A stretch of 64,000 nucleotides of DNA from Cephalotrichum gorgonifer (taxonomy: Eukaryota > Ascomycota > Sordariomycetes > Microascales > Microascaceae), in NCBI GenBank assembly GCA_900312665.1, contig ONZQ02000001.1, positions 746,954 through 810,953 of the forward strand, in the 5' to 3' direction. Position numbers and translations under genes: made by a program. Below, piece by piece: positions 22,789 to 34,117 of this stretch. Below the pieces are notes generated by a model. The model ran no database searches, was not told the DNA's origin, and was given only the letters and a program-made list of their open reading frames with translations. Every line of letters begins with the position of its first letter. The first letter of the stretch is position 1.

Positions 22789-25700
22789 TCACTTCTCCGC
22801 AAAGTTCACCCACTCGCACATGCACCCCCCCGTCCCGCCATCAACCCCGCCAAAGCTCGGATTCTTGTCCGACCTGGGATTCACCAGCTCGCCCCCCTCC
22901 CCGATGGCATTTGCCAGCAGCTTCCTATCTGTGGCGTTGACCACCTTCCGGTTATCGAGCTCCAGGGCCCACACGGACTTCTTGACGGCGTCGCCCCCGT
23001 GGGTGTCGAGCTTCATCGTTACGGGATACGGCATCGTACCGGGGCGCTCCGCGTCGTCCTTGGCGAGCAGGCTCTTGGAGCCCTCGCTGTTCGTCCACAG
23101 CCGCACGAGGAATCGCGTCTCGGACCACGTGACGAGGAAGTTAGCCTCCTCCTCGCGCGAGCCACCGCCCTCGTCGAGCGCGATGTTGGCCGTGTCGTTG
23201 GCGCGGACGGCCCGGACGTAGATCGTCCGCGGGAAGTACGTGTAGAAGCCGTAGTGCTCCGTCGGCAGGCCCCTGTCATACAGCCGGACGGGCTGCTGCC
23301 TGGCGAGGGGCAGCAGGCGCGCGGGGGCGGCCGTGCCGTCCTCGTTGAGTTCCGGCGCGGGGGGCCCGTTCGAGGCTTGGCGGGAGGCGACGGCGTTCGC
23401 CCTCTTGTCGATGCGGTTCGGCCCTACCGAGTCATCGACTGACTGGATGAGACTGATGTAGAATGGAGTGGGCTCCCCTGCCTTGTCATCCGAGACGATC
23501 CCGTCGGTGGTGTTGCCCAGGAAGTACATTTCCTCAAAGGACGGGGGGCTGGGATCAGGCGATATCCCGCGAGCGAGCCGTTTTTCGATCCGCCGCCCCA
23601 GGGTTGAGGACCTCCGGAATCTCGCGTTGCCAGCTGTGGCTGTCGGAACCGGCGGCTTCCCGTTCGGGATGTCCCAGGATGACTGGGTGGTGTTGTCAAG
23701 CTGGATCTGCATCACTACCGTCGGTTGGTTTGGATCGTGCGGAGACACGGAGTCGTGGAGCTCCTTGGGGAGTTCACAGCTCCAGAGAGTTGAAGGCGTC
23801 GTGCATTGGCTAAGAGCGCCTGAGTTCTCTGGACCAACTACCGTTAAGATTCCAGTCGGCATCGGCGGGAATCCCGGGACGTTGACCCAGGGCGAATCGT
23901 CCCGAGTGGGGGGTTTCGAATTCGAATCCCCCTTCCGGGTGAGAAGAGTCCCAAGCACAGCCCCTAGAATGATGAGAGCAATCACCCCCGCCCCGACTAC
24001 CCAAGGCCATATCGGTTTCTTTGGCTGGCCGACAGGGGCGGCGGCGGCGGCAGCGGGAGCTTGATTCCGAGGGAAAAGGTTACGTAGCCTCCACCCCAGC
24101 TTCAGTATCCCACCCGCACCACCACTCTCCCTCTCCTCGCGCTTCCTCTCCTTCTCTTCGCGCTTCCTCTCTTCCTCCAGGCGCCTCCTCTCCACCCGGT
24201 CCTGGCGACTCTCGACAGGGGCGTACTCCTCCGCGGGAACGAACCCGCCAGCAGGCCGATCCCGGAAGGTGGTCGGTTGCGGTGCGGGTGTCAGGGGTAT
24301 CTCGGTCATGTTCACGGCCCCCTGAGAGGTCATTGTCGTAGCCATAGCTGGTGAAATGGGCCCCGGAGAGGGCGGGAATCTTCCGTGGAGAGGGTGATCC
24401 GGCGGAAAGACCGGACGAATCCGCACCGGCGCCAGCAAATTCTGCCTTGGTGGGGAGTACGGCGGGGGACCTTCGGATGGTACCTGACGCTCTTCGACGA
24501 TAACGGGCGCATTAGTGGTCCTGCTATTCTCAACACGACTCGGGCTCGATGACGACATGGTAGCAGACCCCAGAGGGAACCGGGGGCCTGCAGGTCGTCC
24601 CGGAGACTGGTTCCGTCCCGATGATTGACTCAGTCCAGGAGACTGGTTCCGCCCCGTAGTTGCATTCATCCCGGGGGATTGGTTCCGCCCCGTAGTTGCG
24701 TTCATCCCGGGGGATTGGTTTCGCCCCGTAGTTGCATTCATCCCGGGGGATTGGTTCCGTCTCGTAGCTGCATTCATCCCGGGGGACTGGTTACGTCCCG
24801 AGGCCTGATTCCGTGCCGGCGATTCCTCCCGTAGCGCAGACTGACTCATCCCCGGCGACCGGTTGCGTGCCGGTGACTGATTCCGCGCCGGTGATTCACC
24901 TCCCTCCACTGCCAAAGTCCACGGAGCAGGCGCGAGCGAGTTGGTTCGAGCGGGGAACCGGGGCTCCGGGGCAGGGCTGGCCCAGGTGGACTGCGCGGGC
25001 TCCGCTTGGCTCATCTGCTGGGCAGCTGCGGGCGCCCTACTGGACTCGGTCTTCTGCACACGGAGTGGCTGTACCGCCGCCGTCGTCGCGGGTGCCTGAA
25101 CGATCGGCTCGTCGTCGTCCCAAAATTCCGTGATAGCGTCACTAACGGTAGATAGGATACGTGGCTTTGGCTCCTCCGATACCTTCTGTGTTGTCGTCGT
25201 CGGTACCCCGGTAACATTCCTCTGCATTCCCGGTGACGCAACCATGGCTGTGCTGGCTGCCGCCGCTCCCCCCGTAAGATCCCTCTGCAGATGCGGCGAC
25301 GGGACCACGACCGTCGTGGCAGTGGTTACCACGATGGCAACGTGTTCTTTCTGGTGTGGACGGGGTGAGGATACGGCGGGGGTGTTCGCGGGGGCACGGG
25401 TGATGGTAAGGTCCCTCATCTGCGGACGGGGCGACTCCTCGGGACCATTCGCGGGCCTAGGCGTCTCGGCGCCCGACTCCCCGTCCCACCACTCCGCGAT
25501 ACTATCGCTGAGGACGGATCGGCTGTGGGCCGCGTGGGAGAGAGTCTGGCGGCGGCCCTGCCGAGACTTCCTTGGCGTGACACCCCCGTCTTCCTCGAAC
25601 AGGGTGCAGGGGGTCCCGCTATCCACATCTTCCTCCGACGCGGCGCCGATCGGCTTCACCGTCTGACCCTTGAATCCGGCGGGGACCTCGGGTACGGGCG

Positions 25701-26628
25701 GCACGCCGAAGCTACCGGTGTTCTCCCCGGGGACGATGGGGCCGCCGGTAATTTGGGAGTAGAGGGAGTAGATCCTCGAGGTAGCCCGTCTTCCCTCGAG
25801 CTCAAGGGTGTTAGCGCTTCCGGGGGTGTCGGGAGACCACACCGATCTCAGCCGGGAAGGTGTCGCCGGCGTCGTGGACCCGGCCGGGGAGAGGGCGGTG
25901 GTCTGGATCGGAGGGAGGCCCGGGGGGGTCCCCACAACGGCCGTCTGCGGGCTGATCTCGCGAGCGTCAGCGGCGGTCTGGTCCATGGATATCCCGATGA
26001 CGATGGGGCGGTCGGCGGGCGAGAGCCCCGAGTCGACGGGCGAGGGCGCGAGGTGGTTCGGAGAGGCGCCGGACTTCTGGCGCTTAAGCCAGTTCCAGCT
26101 CCCCGTGGAGGCAGAGTTCGGAGACCCCTCGAGGGCCCTCAGGGCGGCTAGGTCGACGAACTTGGGCCTCGACACGTTAGGGCTCTTCCGTACTTGTTGT
26201 GCCGACGTTCCCGGCTTGCGGAATCCCGAGAAGTCGGTGATGACTTTTATGCCGGCGCGGGCGTTCTGGGCCCGCTGCCTACCGCGGGACTTTAGGCGCA
26301 TCGGCTTATGGACCGAGGAGCTGGCGGAGAGGTGCATCCTCCCGGCGAGAGACTTCTTGGGCGGCTTCGAGGCGTGTGATGACGACGACTCGCTAGCTAT
26401 GAGCTGCTCGCCGTCGTCGATGGGCGTCACCACCCGCTCATCCTCCCACTCGTCACCGTCCCAGTTTGACCTCGTACCATCGTCGAGAGCCGGGTCGACC
26501 GGGGTTGGGTATAGGGTCGGAGTCTTCTGGGGCGGGTTTGGACTTGGCCTTGGACTGGGACTCGGCTTCGGCCTTGGACTCGGAATCGGCTTCGGCGTTT
26601 GGACCGAGGGTATATCGAAGAAAGTCAT
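22789..26628 (-). CDS. Large single-pass membrane protein with Pro/Ser-rich N-terminal region
   Basis: Uninterrupted 1279-residue frame starting at ATG 26628. The N-terminal 860 residues are mostly disordered: a PSPRPKPSPSPRPSPNP start, many Ser/Pro/Thr segments, and a block of 12-residue tandem repeats (consensus NQSPGMNATTGR) near residues 607-677. A basic KR/EER-rich helix precedes one hydrophobic segment, about residues 877-896 (VVGAGVIALIILGAVLGTLL), flanked by KKPIW and TRK. By the positive-inside rule the long N-terminal part is cytosolic and the last 380 residues are outside or lumenal. That C-terminal region has paired Cys (QCTTPSTLWSCELP) and N-glycosylation sites, and looks like a folded domain shared by uncharacterised fungal proteins, I believe one of the DUF families (DUF7820). 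Function is unknown. Strong coding bias and antisense-only shadows support reality. Confidence 0.85.
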   Translation of the reverse strand: MTFFDIPSVQTPKPIPSPRPKPSPSPRPSPNPPQKTPTLYPTPVDPALDDGTRSNWDGDEWEDERVVTPIDDGEQLIASESSSSHASKPPKKSLAGRMHLSASSSVHKPMRLKSRGRQRAQNARAGIKVITDFSGFRKPGTSAQQVRKSPNVSRPKFVDLAALRALEGSPNSASTGSWNWLKRQKSGASPNHLAPSPVDSGLSPADRPIVIGISMDQTAADAREISPQTAVVGTPPGLPPIQTTALSPAGSTTPATPSRLRSVWSPDTPGSANTLELEGRRATSRIYSLYSQITGGPIVPGENTGSFGVPPVPEVPAGFKGQTVKPIGAASEEDVDSGTPCTLFEEDGGVTPRKSRQGRRQTLSHAAHSRSVLSDSIAEWWDGESGAETPRPANGPEESPRPQMRDLTITRAPANTPAVSSPRPHQKEHVAIVVTTATTVVVPSPHLQRDLTGGAAAASTAMVASPGMQRNVTGVPTTTTQKVSEEPKPRILSTVSDAITEFWDDDEPIVQAPATTAAVQPLRVQKTESSRAPAAAQQMSQAEPAQSTWASPAPEPRFPARTNSLAPAPWTLAVEGGESPARNQSPARNRSPGMSQSALREESPARNQASGRNQSPGMNAATRRNQSPGMNATTGRNQSPGMNATTGRNQSPGMNATTGRNQSPGLSQSSGRNQSPGRPAGPRFPLGSATMSSSSPSRVENSRTTNAPVIVEERQVPSEGPPPYSPPRQNLLAPVRIRPVFPPDHPLHGRFPPSPGPISPAMATTMTSQGAVNMTEIPLTPAPQPTTFRDRPAGGFVPAEEYAPVESRQDRVERRRLEEERKREEKERKREERESGGAGGILKLGWRLRNLFPRNQAPAAAAAAPVGQPKKPIWPWVVGAGVIALIILGAVLGTLLTRKGDSNSKPPTRDDSPWVNVPGFPPMPTGILTVVGPENSGALSQCTTPSTLWSCELPKELHDSVSPHDPNQPTVVMQIQLDNTTQSSWDIPNGKPPVPTATAGNARFRRSSTLGRRIEKRLARGISPDPSPPSFEEMYFLGNTTDGIVSDDKAGEPTPFYISLIQSVDDSVGPNRIDKRANAVASRQASNGPPAPELNEDGTAAPARLLPLARQQPVRLYDRGLPTEHYGFYTYFPRTIYVRAVRANDTANIALDEGGGSREEEANFLVTWSETRFLVRLWTNSEGSKSLLAKDDAERPGTMPYPVTMKLDTHGGDAVKKSVWALELDNRKVVNATDRKLLANAIGEGGELVNPRSDKNPSFGGVDGGTGGCMCEWVNFAEK
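24598..24810 (-). repeat. 36-bp tandem repeat array in the membrane-protein gene
   Basis: About five to six near-identical 36-bp units run through here; the plus-strand unit contains GGTTCCGCCCCGTAGTTGCA followed by TTCATCCCGGGGGA. On the coding strand each unit encodes 12 residues, NQSPGMNATTGR. Central units differ by only one to three bases, so the array is young and may vary in copy number between strains. It adds N-x-T/S sequons, but the topology suggests that this part is cytosolic. Confidence 0.9.
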
Positions 26629-29150
26629 GATTGCGAGTGTTGTATGTGTAAGATTTGAAGTGTGAGTCGGAGTATACCGTTCGAAGGTATGAAGATCGTA
26701 TGCTTAGAGAAAGGGAAGATGACTTTCGACTCAGGTGTGGAACAAACGAGGTATCAGGTCGATAGCATGGTAGCGAATATTAGGTGGAGTGAGTATTTCG
26801 CCCGAGTTCGACTCTGATGCGATTTCCACGACAAAAAAGCTATGATGAATGGAAGATTGTGAATGAGCAAGCAGGCAATGAAGAGCGTTTAGTGAATGAC
26901 GCAGGATCCGAATGACTCTGCGTGTCAGTTCGAGATCCCGTCCGAGGCCGTGAATGAATGAGCAACAATGGTGGTAGAGCGTAAGAGTCAAGACGACGAG
27001 ACCTGAATAGGGACCAAAAACGAACAATCGAGTCCAAAACAAAAATAGAATGAAACGATGAATGGAACAAAAAGGGCTCCAGGCCGAGGGAAGCAAAAAA
27101 GAGAGAAGAAGGAACTCGTGACTCAACCCACACACACCACAAGGAGATGAGAAGCAAAATAACGAAAGGACAAAGGGAACGAATGAGGAGAGAGGAAAAG
27201 AAGAGGGAACGAGATGGAGGTGGAGATGGAGAATGCCGCGCCCTCCGCCTTATGAGAGAAGAGGAAAATCGGGCCACGCAGGATGCGGCCAAGGTCGCAT
27301 GCTATCTGCTGGCTTCCCTTTGTCCAATCTCGACGAGCAAGGGTTGTCTTCCTCCAGAACCACACAAAACGCACGATTAACGCGTCCTACCGCATCGAGC
27401 GGCAGGAAGCGGGCATGTTCCCACACACACCTCGCGATTTTCGGGACCCCTCCCCGCCATAGCCTCTCAGCGAGTGGGAAGCTCAGAAAAGCTCAAGAGG
27501 AGAGATGGACGAACAACACGACGAGAGGTCAAGCGCCCGGGACCGGATGGCCCCACACCAATACATGGTTGTATGAAATAGCCGCCTGGTAGGGGTCCTG
27601 CGGGCCCGCCATTGGCGGGAGCGGGGTGGGCACCTGCCCCGCGGAGACTCTTGGCGGGTCCTGATTGGATGATGGTCGCCTAATTGCATGACAGGGGTAT
27701 GGAGGTACGTATTACTCATAATAGTAGGTACCCACTCACCTGTAGCTATTCACCCATTTGATACGATACGAGACGTCATCTCCTGCAAGCTGAGAAGCCG
27801 GGGTCCAACCAGCAGTGCAACCTTTCGAAGCGCCCGGAAGGAGTGGAGTGGGTATCGGTGCGCCGGCCGGCGGTTAAATTTTGCATTTCCTTCACGAGTA
27901 CGCTGTACAGATACGTGCGTAGTAAATGCAATGCAAGGCGAATCGGCGGCTTGCACCCTCACCTTCACTCGTACTTGTACGAGTGGGGAATAGGGAGTAT
28001 TAGGTATCAGGCTTCGAGGACAGGGATGTGGGCTCCATCCAGCCTTTCTTATACTATAGATATAACAATACGGGTAATAATAGCTCGGCGCTGAAGTGAT
28101 CGTCGTCCGGTCATCGACCCGGCGGCCGCAGCCCGTCGCGGCAACGACGACGGCAATGGCCCGCTCGAGCCGACGGTCCCGTGTAAACGACGTCCGGACC
28201 TACATGTACTGAGAGCTGAGGAAGCCCTCGGTTCCGCTTTCAAGTGTTTTAATACAAGTACGGGTCAAGAGGGGAAACGGAAAGCGATCACGTGCAGGGG
28301 TGAGTAAAGTGTTGAACCTAAACCGACTTAGACGTCCTCATGATACTCGCAAGCTTCAATGAACGTACGACTGCTGCTCCAGTGAGCGTCCCGTCCCAAT
28401 TGTTGGGAACTAAACATGACAGCTGCCTAATCAGAACATCATCTCGCCCAAAGTAACTTTCAACCATTAGTAGTTATTTCAAATCCAGATGTATGAGTGT
28501 GCATCGCAAGTCACAAGTCACTGCAAACTTAGGACAGAAAACATATTCCTCACGCCCTATTTATTGCCTTCAACTCCCACGTCCATCCCCCCAGCCCATC
28601 CTTCAAACAACACCGATCTTCTCCCCAGGGCGTCCACACACAGTCTGTTGATAAAATATGGGACATGTTTTCTTCGCTGGTTTTGCGGGCAGACGCGCCC
28701 TCTCTCTCCTAAGTCCCGTCTCCCAAGTGAAAGCTCCCTCACAACAACCGCGCTTTCAACGACGACAGCAGAAATAACAGCAACCCCCTCCATGACATCA
28801 TTCTCGACAAAACCAATCTTCGACTTTTAGTCCACCCATCCAGCCCCCCTTTATACAGTGGGGCGAGGAAGGAAAGGAAACAGCCCACCATTCCAGGTAA
28901 GGAATTTCTTCTCTTCTCCACCTACTCGATGGAGTTGCCACGAAAGGAAACCTTCCCCTTTCTAAAATAGCCGAGCCGCCGCGAGAGCTTCGTTTGGTCT
29001 TGGCCCTAAAATAACGGTAGGCAGTCAGCGCAAGGACCGGTGAGATACAGACCAAGTCGTCCCGGCATGGAGCGTCGGACATCGCATTGCTCGGAGTTCA
29101 ATCCATGATGAAACGGGTTTATGTGGCTTGAGGGGTATGATACCTTTATG
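26629..29150. other. First part of a 7.5-kb gene-free region
   Basis: This contains the promoter and leader of the membrane-protein gene (about 26629-27400), which is unusually rich in GAA/GAGA on the plus strand. The rest shows no frame with coding bias, no tRNA and no transposon termini. A TACTTGTAC-type motif lies at 27971-27980. Confidence 0.5.
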
Positions 29151-29326
29151 CCATCGCCCCGAAGATGAGATGATTCTCTGTGCGTTGCAATGGTACCGTC
29201 GCTTTCTTGCGCTTTGGCACTCGGGTTTGAATTAGCGCCAGCAGTCGGTATCGATGATGATGGAACTTGAGATACCCTGGCCGAGGTTGGCCGGGATGCG
29301 GTCGGCCCTCGGATAAAATTTGTGGG

Positions 29327-30080
29327 GAGGTCAGCTCAAAGAGCTGAGTGAGGCATCAGATGTGGGGTGTTCTCATCATTGGGAATTTCCTCAGAGATCC
29401 TTCGTGGCATGCAAGCATGTCTCATCATCACCTCACCTTCTTGTTTTCTATTGTGGGTCCCCCGGCGTTTGATACCGACGACCGGTCCTAGGTTGAGGTC
29501 AGCTCAAGGAGCTGAGTGTGGCATCAGAAAATCGGATTACTTCCTCATAGGTAATTTCCTCAGAGATCAGATACCGACCTGAGGAGGAGGTGAATCGGCC
29601 CAAAGCTGAGTGAGGCATCAGAAAATCGATTGCGTCCCCAAAGGGAGTTCATTCCCTGGGGGATCCTTCCCGATATCACCTCCTCCTCACCTTGTTATTC
29701 CAAATCGTGGAGCCCCACGGCGTGGGATACCACACAGCTGCATTGTATGCAAGGGAGGCCGACTCATGTGGGAATTCGGACATGGAACCGATGACGAAGC
29801 TGAGGGCAAGGCGACGGTCGTGATTCTCCGAGTGTCGATAGCCCCGAGGCTGAGTTTCTAGCGTTCCCCTGGAGGAGGCTCAGCACAAGGCCCAGTGGGC
29901 TCAGAAAAAGATGGTTAATTTCATAACAATACTGGTTTGCTTGTAGTATCAGGAATCATCATCGCCTCACCTCTTGTTGCAACACCGGCGGCGGAAAAGA
30001 TCGATGATGACCCAAGGCCGTCTCGAATGATGGGGCGTAGCATCGGTAGGAGCGACGGTCCGAAGCTGAGGTCCCACTAC
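29327..30080. repeat. Degenerate repeat array with a conserved small hairpin
   Basis: At least four diverged units start with a GAGGTCAGCTC-like block at about 29327, 29495, 29587 and 29875. Units 1 and 2 share CAGCTC-AA(A/G)-GAGCTGAG, which can fold as a six-base-pair hairpin, then GGCATCAGA, and later AATTTCCTCAGAGATC. Units 1, 3 and 4 share a downstream TCACCTC..CTTGTT block followed by GATACC or GATGATGACC-type sequence. Unit 2 looks internally deleted. There is no open frame across units. Origin is unknown: an old satellite, a decayed element, or a noncoding transcript with repeated domains are all possible. Confidence 0.6.
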
Positions 30081-30239
30081 CCCTGCCGGGGAAGCACAAG
30101 AGTCGGCGAGGCTCGATCAACGGGAATAACAAGTAAACGGGACTTCCCTCATATCGATACTTCAGGGACCAAGGAGAAACGCGCTACCTGCGTGGGTCGA
30201 CAGCGGCCAGAAACTGAGGTCCTAGGTGCCATCCGCCAT

Positions 30240-33200
30240 CTATCTCGCAGTCAACTCGCATGTCAATGTTTGTTTCTGGGATGAATGCTGTTCATGTGAT
30301 AGCTTTGGACGGCCAACTTACACGATACTGACAGAGACTCCACAGGAAATCCTGACATCCACAATGAAAACGACGAGAGGCCTTGGCGGGATGGGCGTGT
30401 TGGCTTCAAAGAGCATGCCTCTGCTGTGCGGGGTGGTAGAGTGGGATGTACGGGCCATGGGATGGCATCCGGAAGAACGAGACGAAGGCTCAAGGGGTGG
30501 CTGTTTCCCCGTTATTTCCAACTACGTTTAATGCCGTCTGTGCCCGAGGGCAAATTGATGCGTACTCAATTATATACATATACATATCTATCTCCAAGCG
30601 CGGTGGGATCATTGCGTGGTGAAGTATGTCTAAGTCGCGTAGTCCGTGTAAGCCGTGAAGTCGTCGGATGTAGTTGCGGCTCGAGAGAGGGTCTTGCCGT
30701 TCTTCCGGCCCGGATCTCCACTTACACCCCGGCGGCGGCTGCCGGGTAACTTGAACTTCCGGCCGGCAGTCGCCATCCCGTCTATGTCCCTTTCCTCAAC
30801 TGGAGCTCATCCTTTTCTCGGTTTCCTTAGGTGGCCGGTCTGACTAGGCGCAGTTGCTAATTATCAGCAGTAGAAGCCAACCCCTTCAGAGCCAATGCAA
30901 GGAGTTCTTCACCCGGGCTCCTGGGGAAGAATGCAGACGACGATTGCTGCCAAAATGAGCTTGGGCAACTCATTAATGTTACCAATGCCCCTACTTGATA
31001 ATATCATTGCGGGGCAATTGACTACTTGTACGTGGCGAAGCCTGTTACTCCTGAATATCTAGGCGCTTGCTCTGTAATGGAGAAAATTCGATACGCTCCG
31101 CCACATAGAGACTAGATAGAGGCTACTCTGTACTCCTTTTTTTTTTATATGACTTGGACGAACCTTTCATCTTGCTCTTCAGACGGGACGGCGTTTGCCA
31201 ACGGGAACCAAGGAAGGCGGCTACCGATCATCCCATCCCCGCTCCCCTATTTTGGTAAGAATATCCTACCTGTTTTATCGAGTAGGCCTTTACTCGTACA
31301 GAACTTGCCCTGTTCTTCCTATCATCTCTATCCTCTGGTGGAGGCACTATGACCTTCACCTGTCCTGAGTGAAACAGCGTACGCGTCTAGGAGCACATGT
31401 CTTGCACTAAAAAAAAAATCTCATCGGCGCCATGGAAAGAACGCCCGTAGCCACTACTATACTATGTACCCATAGAACGATATTTCCGACTCTAAGATTT
31501 TAGCATACAACGGGAAGCAGCGAAGGGGGCGTCTTCTCCGTTCTTCGCCAGAACAAGGAGTGACGTCTGATGAGACTGATGCTGACAAACCCGTGTTCGC
31601 CGACGCGGCCCCACCTTACGTTAATGTTCCTTCGGAACGGGTCGGAAAATCGGGAGGGTTGCAATTCGGCGGTAATATTGGAGGGGAGAAGGTACGGAGG
31701 CGGCGCAAGGGACGGTGCAAGGGGACGGCGCAGATCCGCGGTGTGTGGTGGGATCGGCAAGGGTTGACAGATTGGGGGGGGCGGTTACAGGTGAAGCGGA
31801 TCGGGAAAAAAGCTCACCGCGACATCCGAAAGATGAGATTGAGCACAATCAAGCAGTATTAATAGGGGGCGTTCGTTCAGGGGGTAGACCTGGTCCGCCA
31901 ACTGCCAAGACATGATTAAGCTGGTTGGGGGCGCCAACATCCCTGGCAGAATGGTCGATAAGAACGGCAGTGTGGGATTTGATGTGGACTGCTACAAGGA
32001 TGAGTGCAGAGAGTTTGAGAGGCTAAGCCGCGTCGAGTAAGGCATGGAAATTCGTGTGGATGTCTAAAGGCATTGAGGGTTTGCAAGAGGACAAGTAATA
32101 ACGATAAATATCTCCTTATGCTCTGAGATTACACCAGTGGGCAAATTTTTGCTAAGCTGCCCCTTACATTCGATCTTTAGTACATCCCAGTGTGAGCTGA
32201 TTTCTAAAGGGCATAGGTCCGTTCCAGAATATAAGTACAAGTGCTAGTAGTCCATAACTGGACTAGGCATTATTACACTACTCATACTTGTACTTGTACA
32301 AGTATGCCATTACAGCAGTCTGTCGTCATCCCTCTGGCTTGTATTACTGGAGTTGCTACGAACATGTTGTGGCCGTTGCTCCTTCCTTATCGACAGATCA
32401 GCGGAATTACCAGCTGGTGTGTCGGAGATCGTCCTGTTGTTTCCTGTACAAGTACCGCCTTTCCTCCCCCACAAAGACCTACTTGTAATAAACCAATGGC
32501 CCGAATGCAAGGGACCAACGGGAGTACCTGAATCCAAGTGAGCAATTACTCTGACAAGTAGCGTGCTCGCTCCAAGCCAAGGAAGCTGGAAGCCTCTGCC
32601 CCCCTGCGCAAGCTCCGTGGATCTTTAATCTCAGCGCCGTGCTGAACGTGGGCCACTGATCTGCCTTGGCCTTTCTTTGCCCTCTGCAAGCAAGCTCATC
32701 CAGGTCCCTCATTTGGCGCAAGCCACCCTCAAATTTGCTCTTTCGGTAGGCTTCTTGTCAATCCATCTCAAAGGGGCGCCGAGATGTTGTAATGCTACCC
32801 AAACGAGTCTTAGTGTGAGAGGCAGAAAAAGAAAGTAATAATGCTACGTAGGTCCCAAAAACTGTTTGATAGAATGTATAGATATGTACGGGCACGAACC
32901 CGGAATTCTACCTCGTTATTCTGAGCTTCTTTCTTCGTCGTCGTCCGCGCTGAAGTCTGGGTTGCTCCTTCCTTCCCATACTTGTATCTTGTATTGCCCT
33001 CATTACGTGATAACACTTCCGACCCTCTCTCTCTCCCTCTACCTCTCCCTGCGCTACCTCCCTGCCTCCCTTTACCCCTCGAGTAGCCGCCATTGACGCT
33101 CATTTTCATTCATCCCCGACGCCAACGAACAAAACGGTAAAACGAAACGGGCAGCCCAAGGCAACCCGGGCTTAAACGAGCTTTTGCTACGACACCTCCC

Positions 33201-34117
33201 CACCTCGCGGGACCAGACCCTGTGAGATACGAGACACCACGGATATACCTCTCGTCAAACGAATCAAGCCAAGACAAAGTGGAGGAAAGAAAAGAAAAAG
33301 GGGGGAAAAGGGATTCAACACGAACGGGGTCTTCCCGCCTTTGTCTCAGTTGTCGGCTCCGTCAGAACGCACGAATACGCCACCTTCCGCATCTACCTCC
33401 AGCTGTCGACGTCACTGCGAAAAGAAAAAGGAAAAAAAGCAAAGACGGCACTTGGGTAACGGAGACGGGACGGCCACGTTCGGCGGAGCTAGCTTCCGTG
33501 TTGGAGGTTCCGGCCGTGTCTTTGAAAAGGCCGTGCGCCAGTGCTACTCGTACGAGTACTACCGTTGCACCAGCAAGCGGATGCCGGAGATACGTTGCGC
33601 AAAGGAGATATTAGTTCATGAAAGTCTAGAGTAAGTGGAACTACTCCGCCCTTTATGCCCTTGCCTCCCAATAAATGCAACATCCGCCCCGGTTTTGTTC
33701 CGGAAACGCTGGTGACAATGGACGCCCCCAAGTCTGGCAAGTACTTGTGCTCTTTCTTATGTTGGAAAGAAAGAAAGGGCTGGAAGAGAAGCCAAATTAT
33801 CTATGAACCCAAACTCACCCCCTAGCTAGCTAGCTCCATCGACTGACCCGGTCTAGTGACACGGCGTGCCGTACCCGCAACGAAAACGAAGACGCCTCAA
33901 ACGGGTCTGGGCCCACCCCAAGAAAAAAAAAACTACGAGTAGCGGATCGAGATTCTAGGAGCAAGAGAGACACCCAGATACCTGGATCGTACTCGTACCA
34001 TCGGTGTATCTCCCTTATCGACCAACCCTTGGCATCCACTTCCATAGGAACCGCCACATTGGTTCCATTCGGCCTTCTTCAAGCGCCCCTCTGGATCACC
34101 AGTCACATAAACCCACA
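30240..34117. other. Second part of the gene-free region, up to the mannosyltransferase promoter
   Basis: No coding frame is supported. The stretch has many GTACAAGTAC/CTCGTACG-type motifs, e.g. 32285-32304, 32445-32455 and 33546-33557, and a GCTAGCTAGCTAG run at about 33823-33836. The bases just before 34118 are the leader of the GT34 gene. I see no RNA gene or transposon end. Confidence 0.5.

Noticed and set aside
25808..26665. 285-codon plus-strand frame opposite the membrane-protein gene
   Set aside because: It is antisense to a strongly coding 1279-codon frame and is rich in Gly/Leu/Arg patterns expected of a shadow frame.
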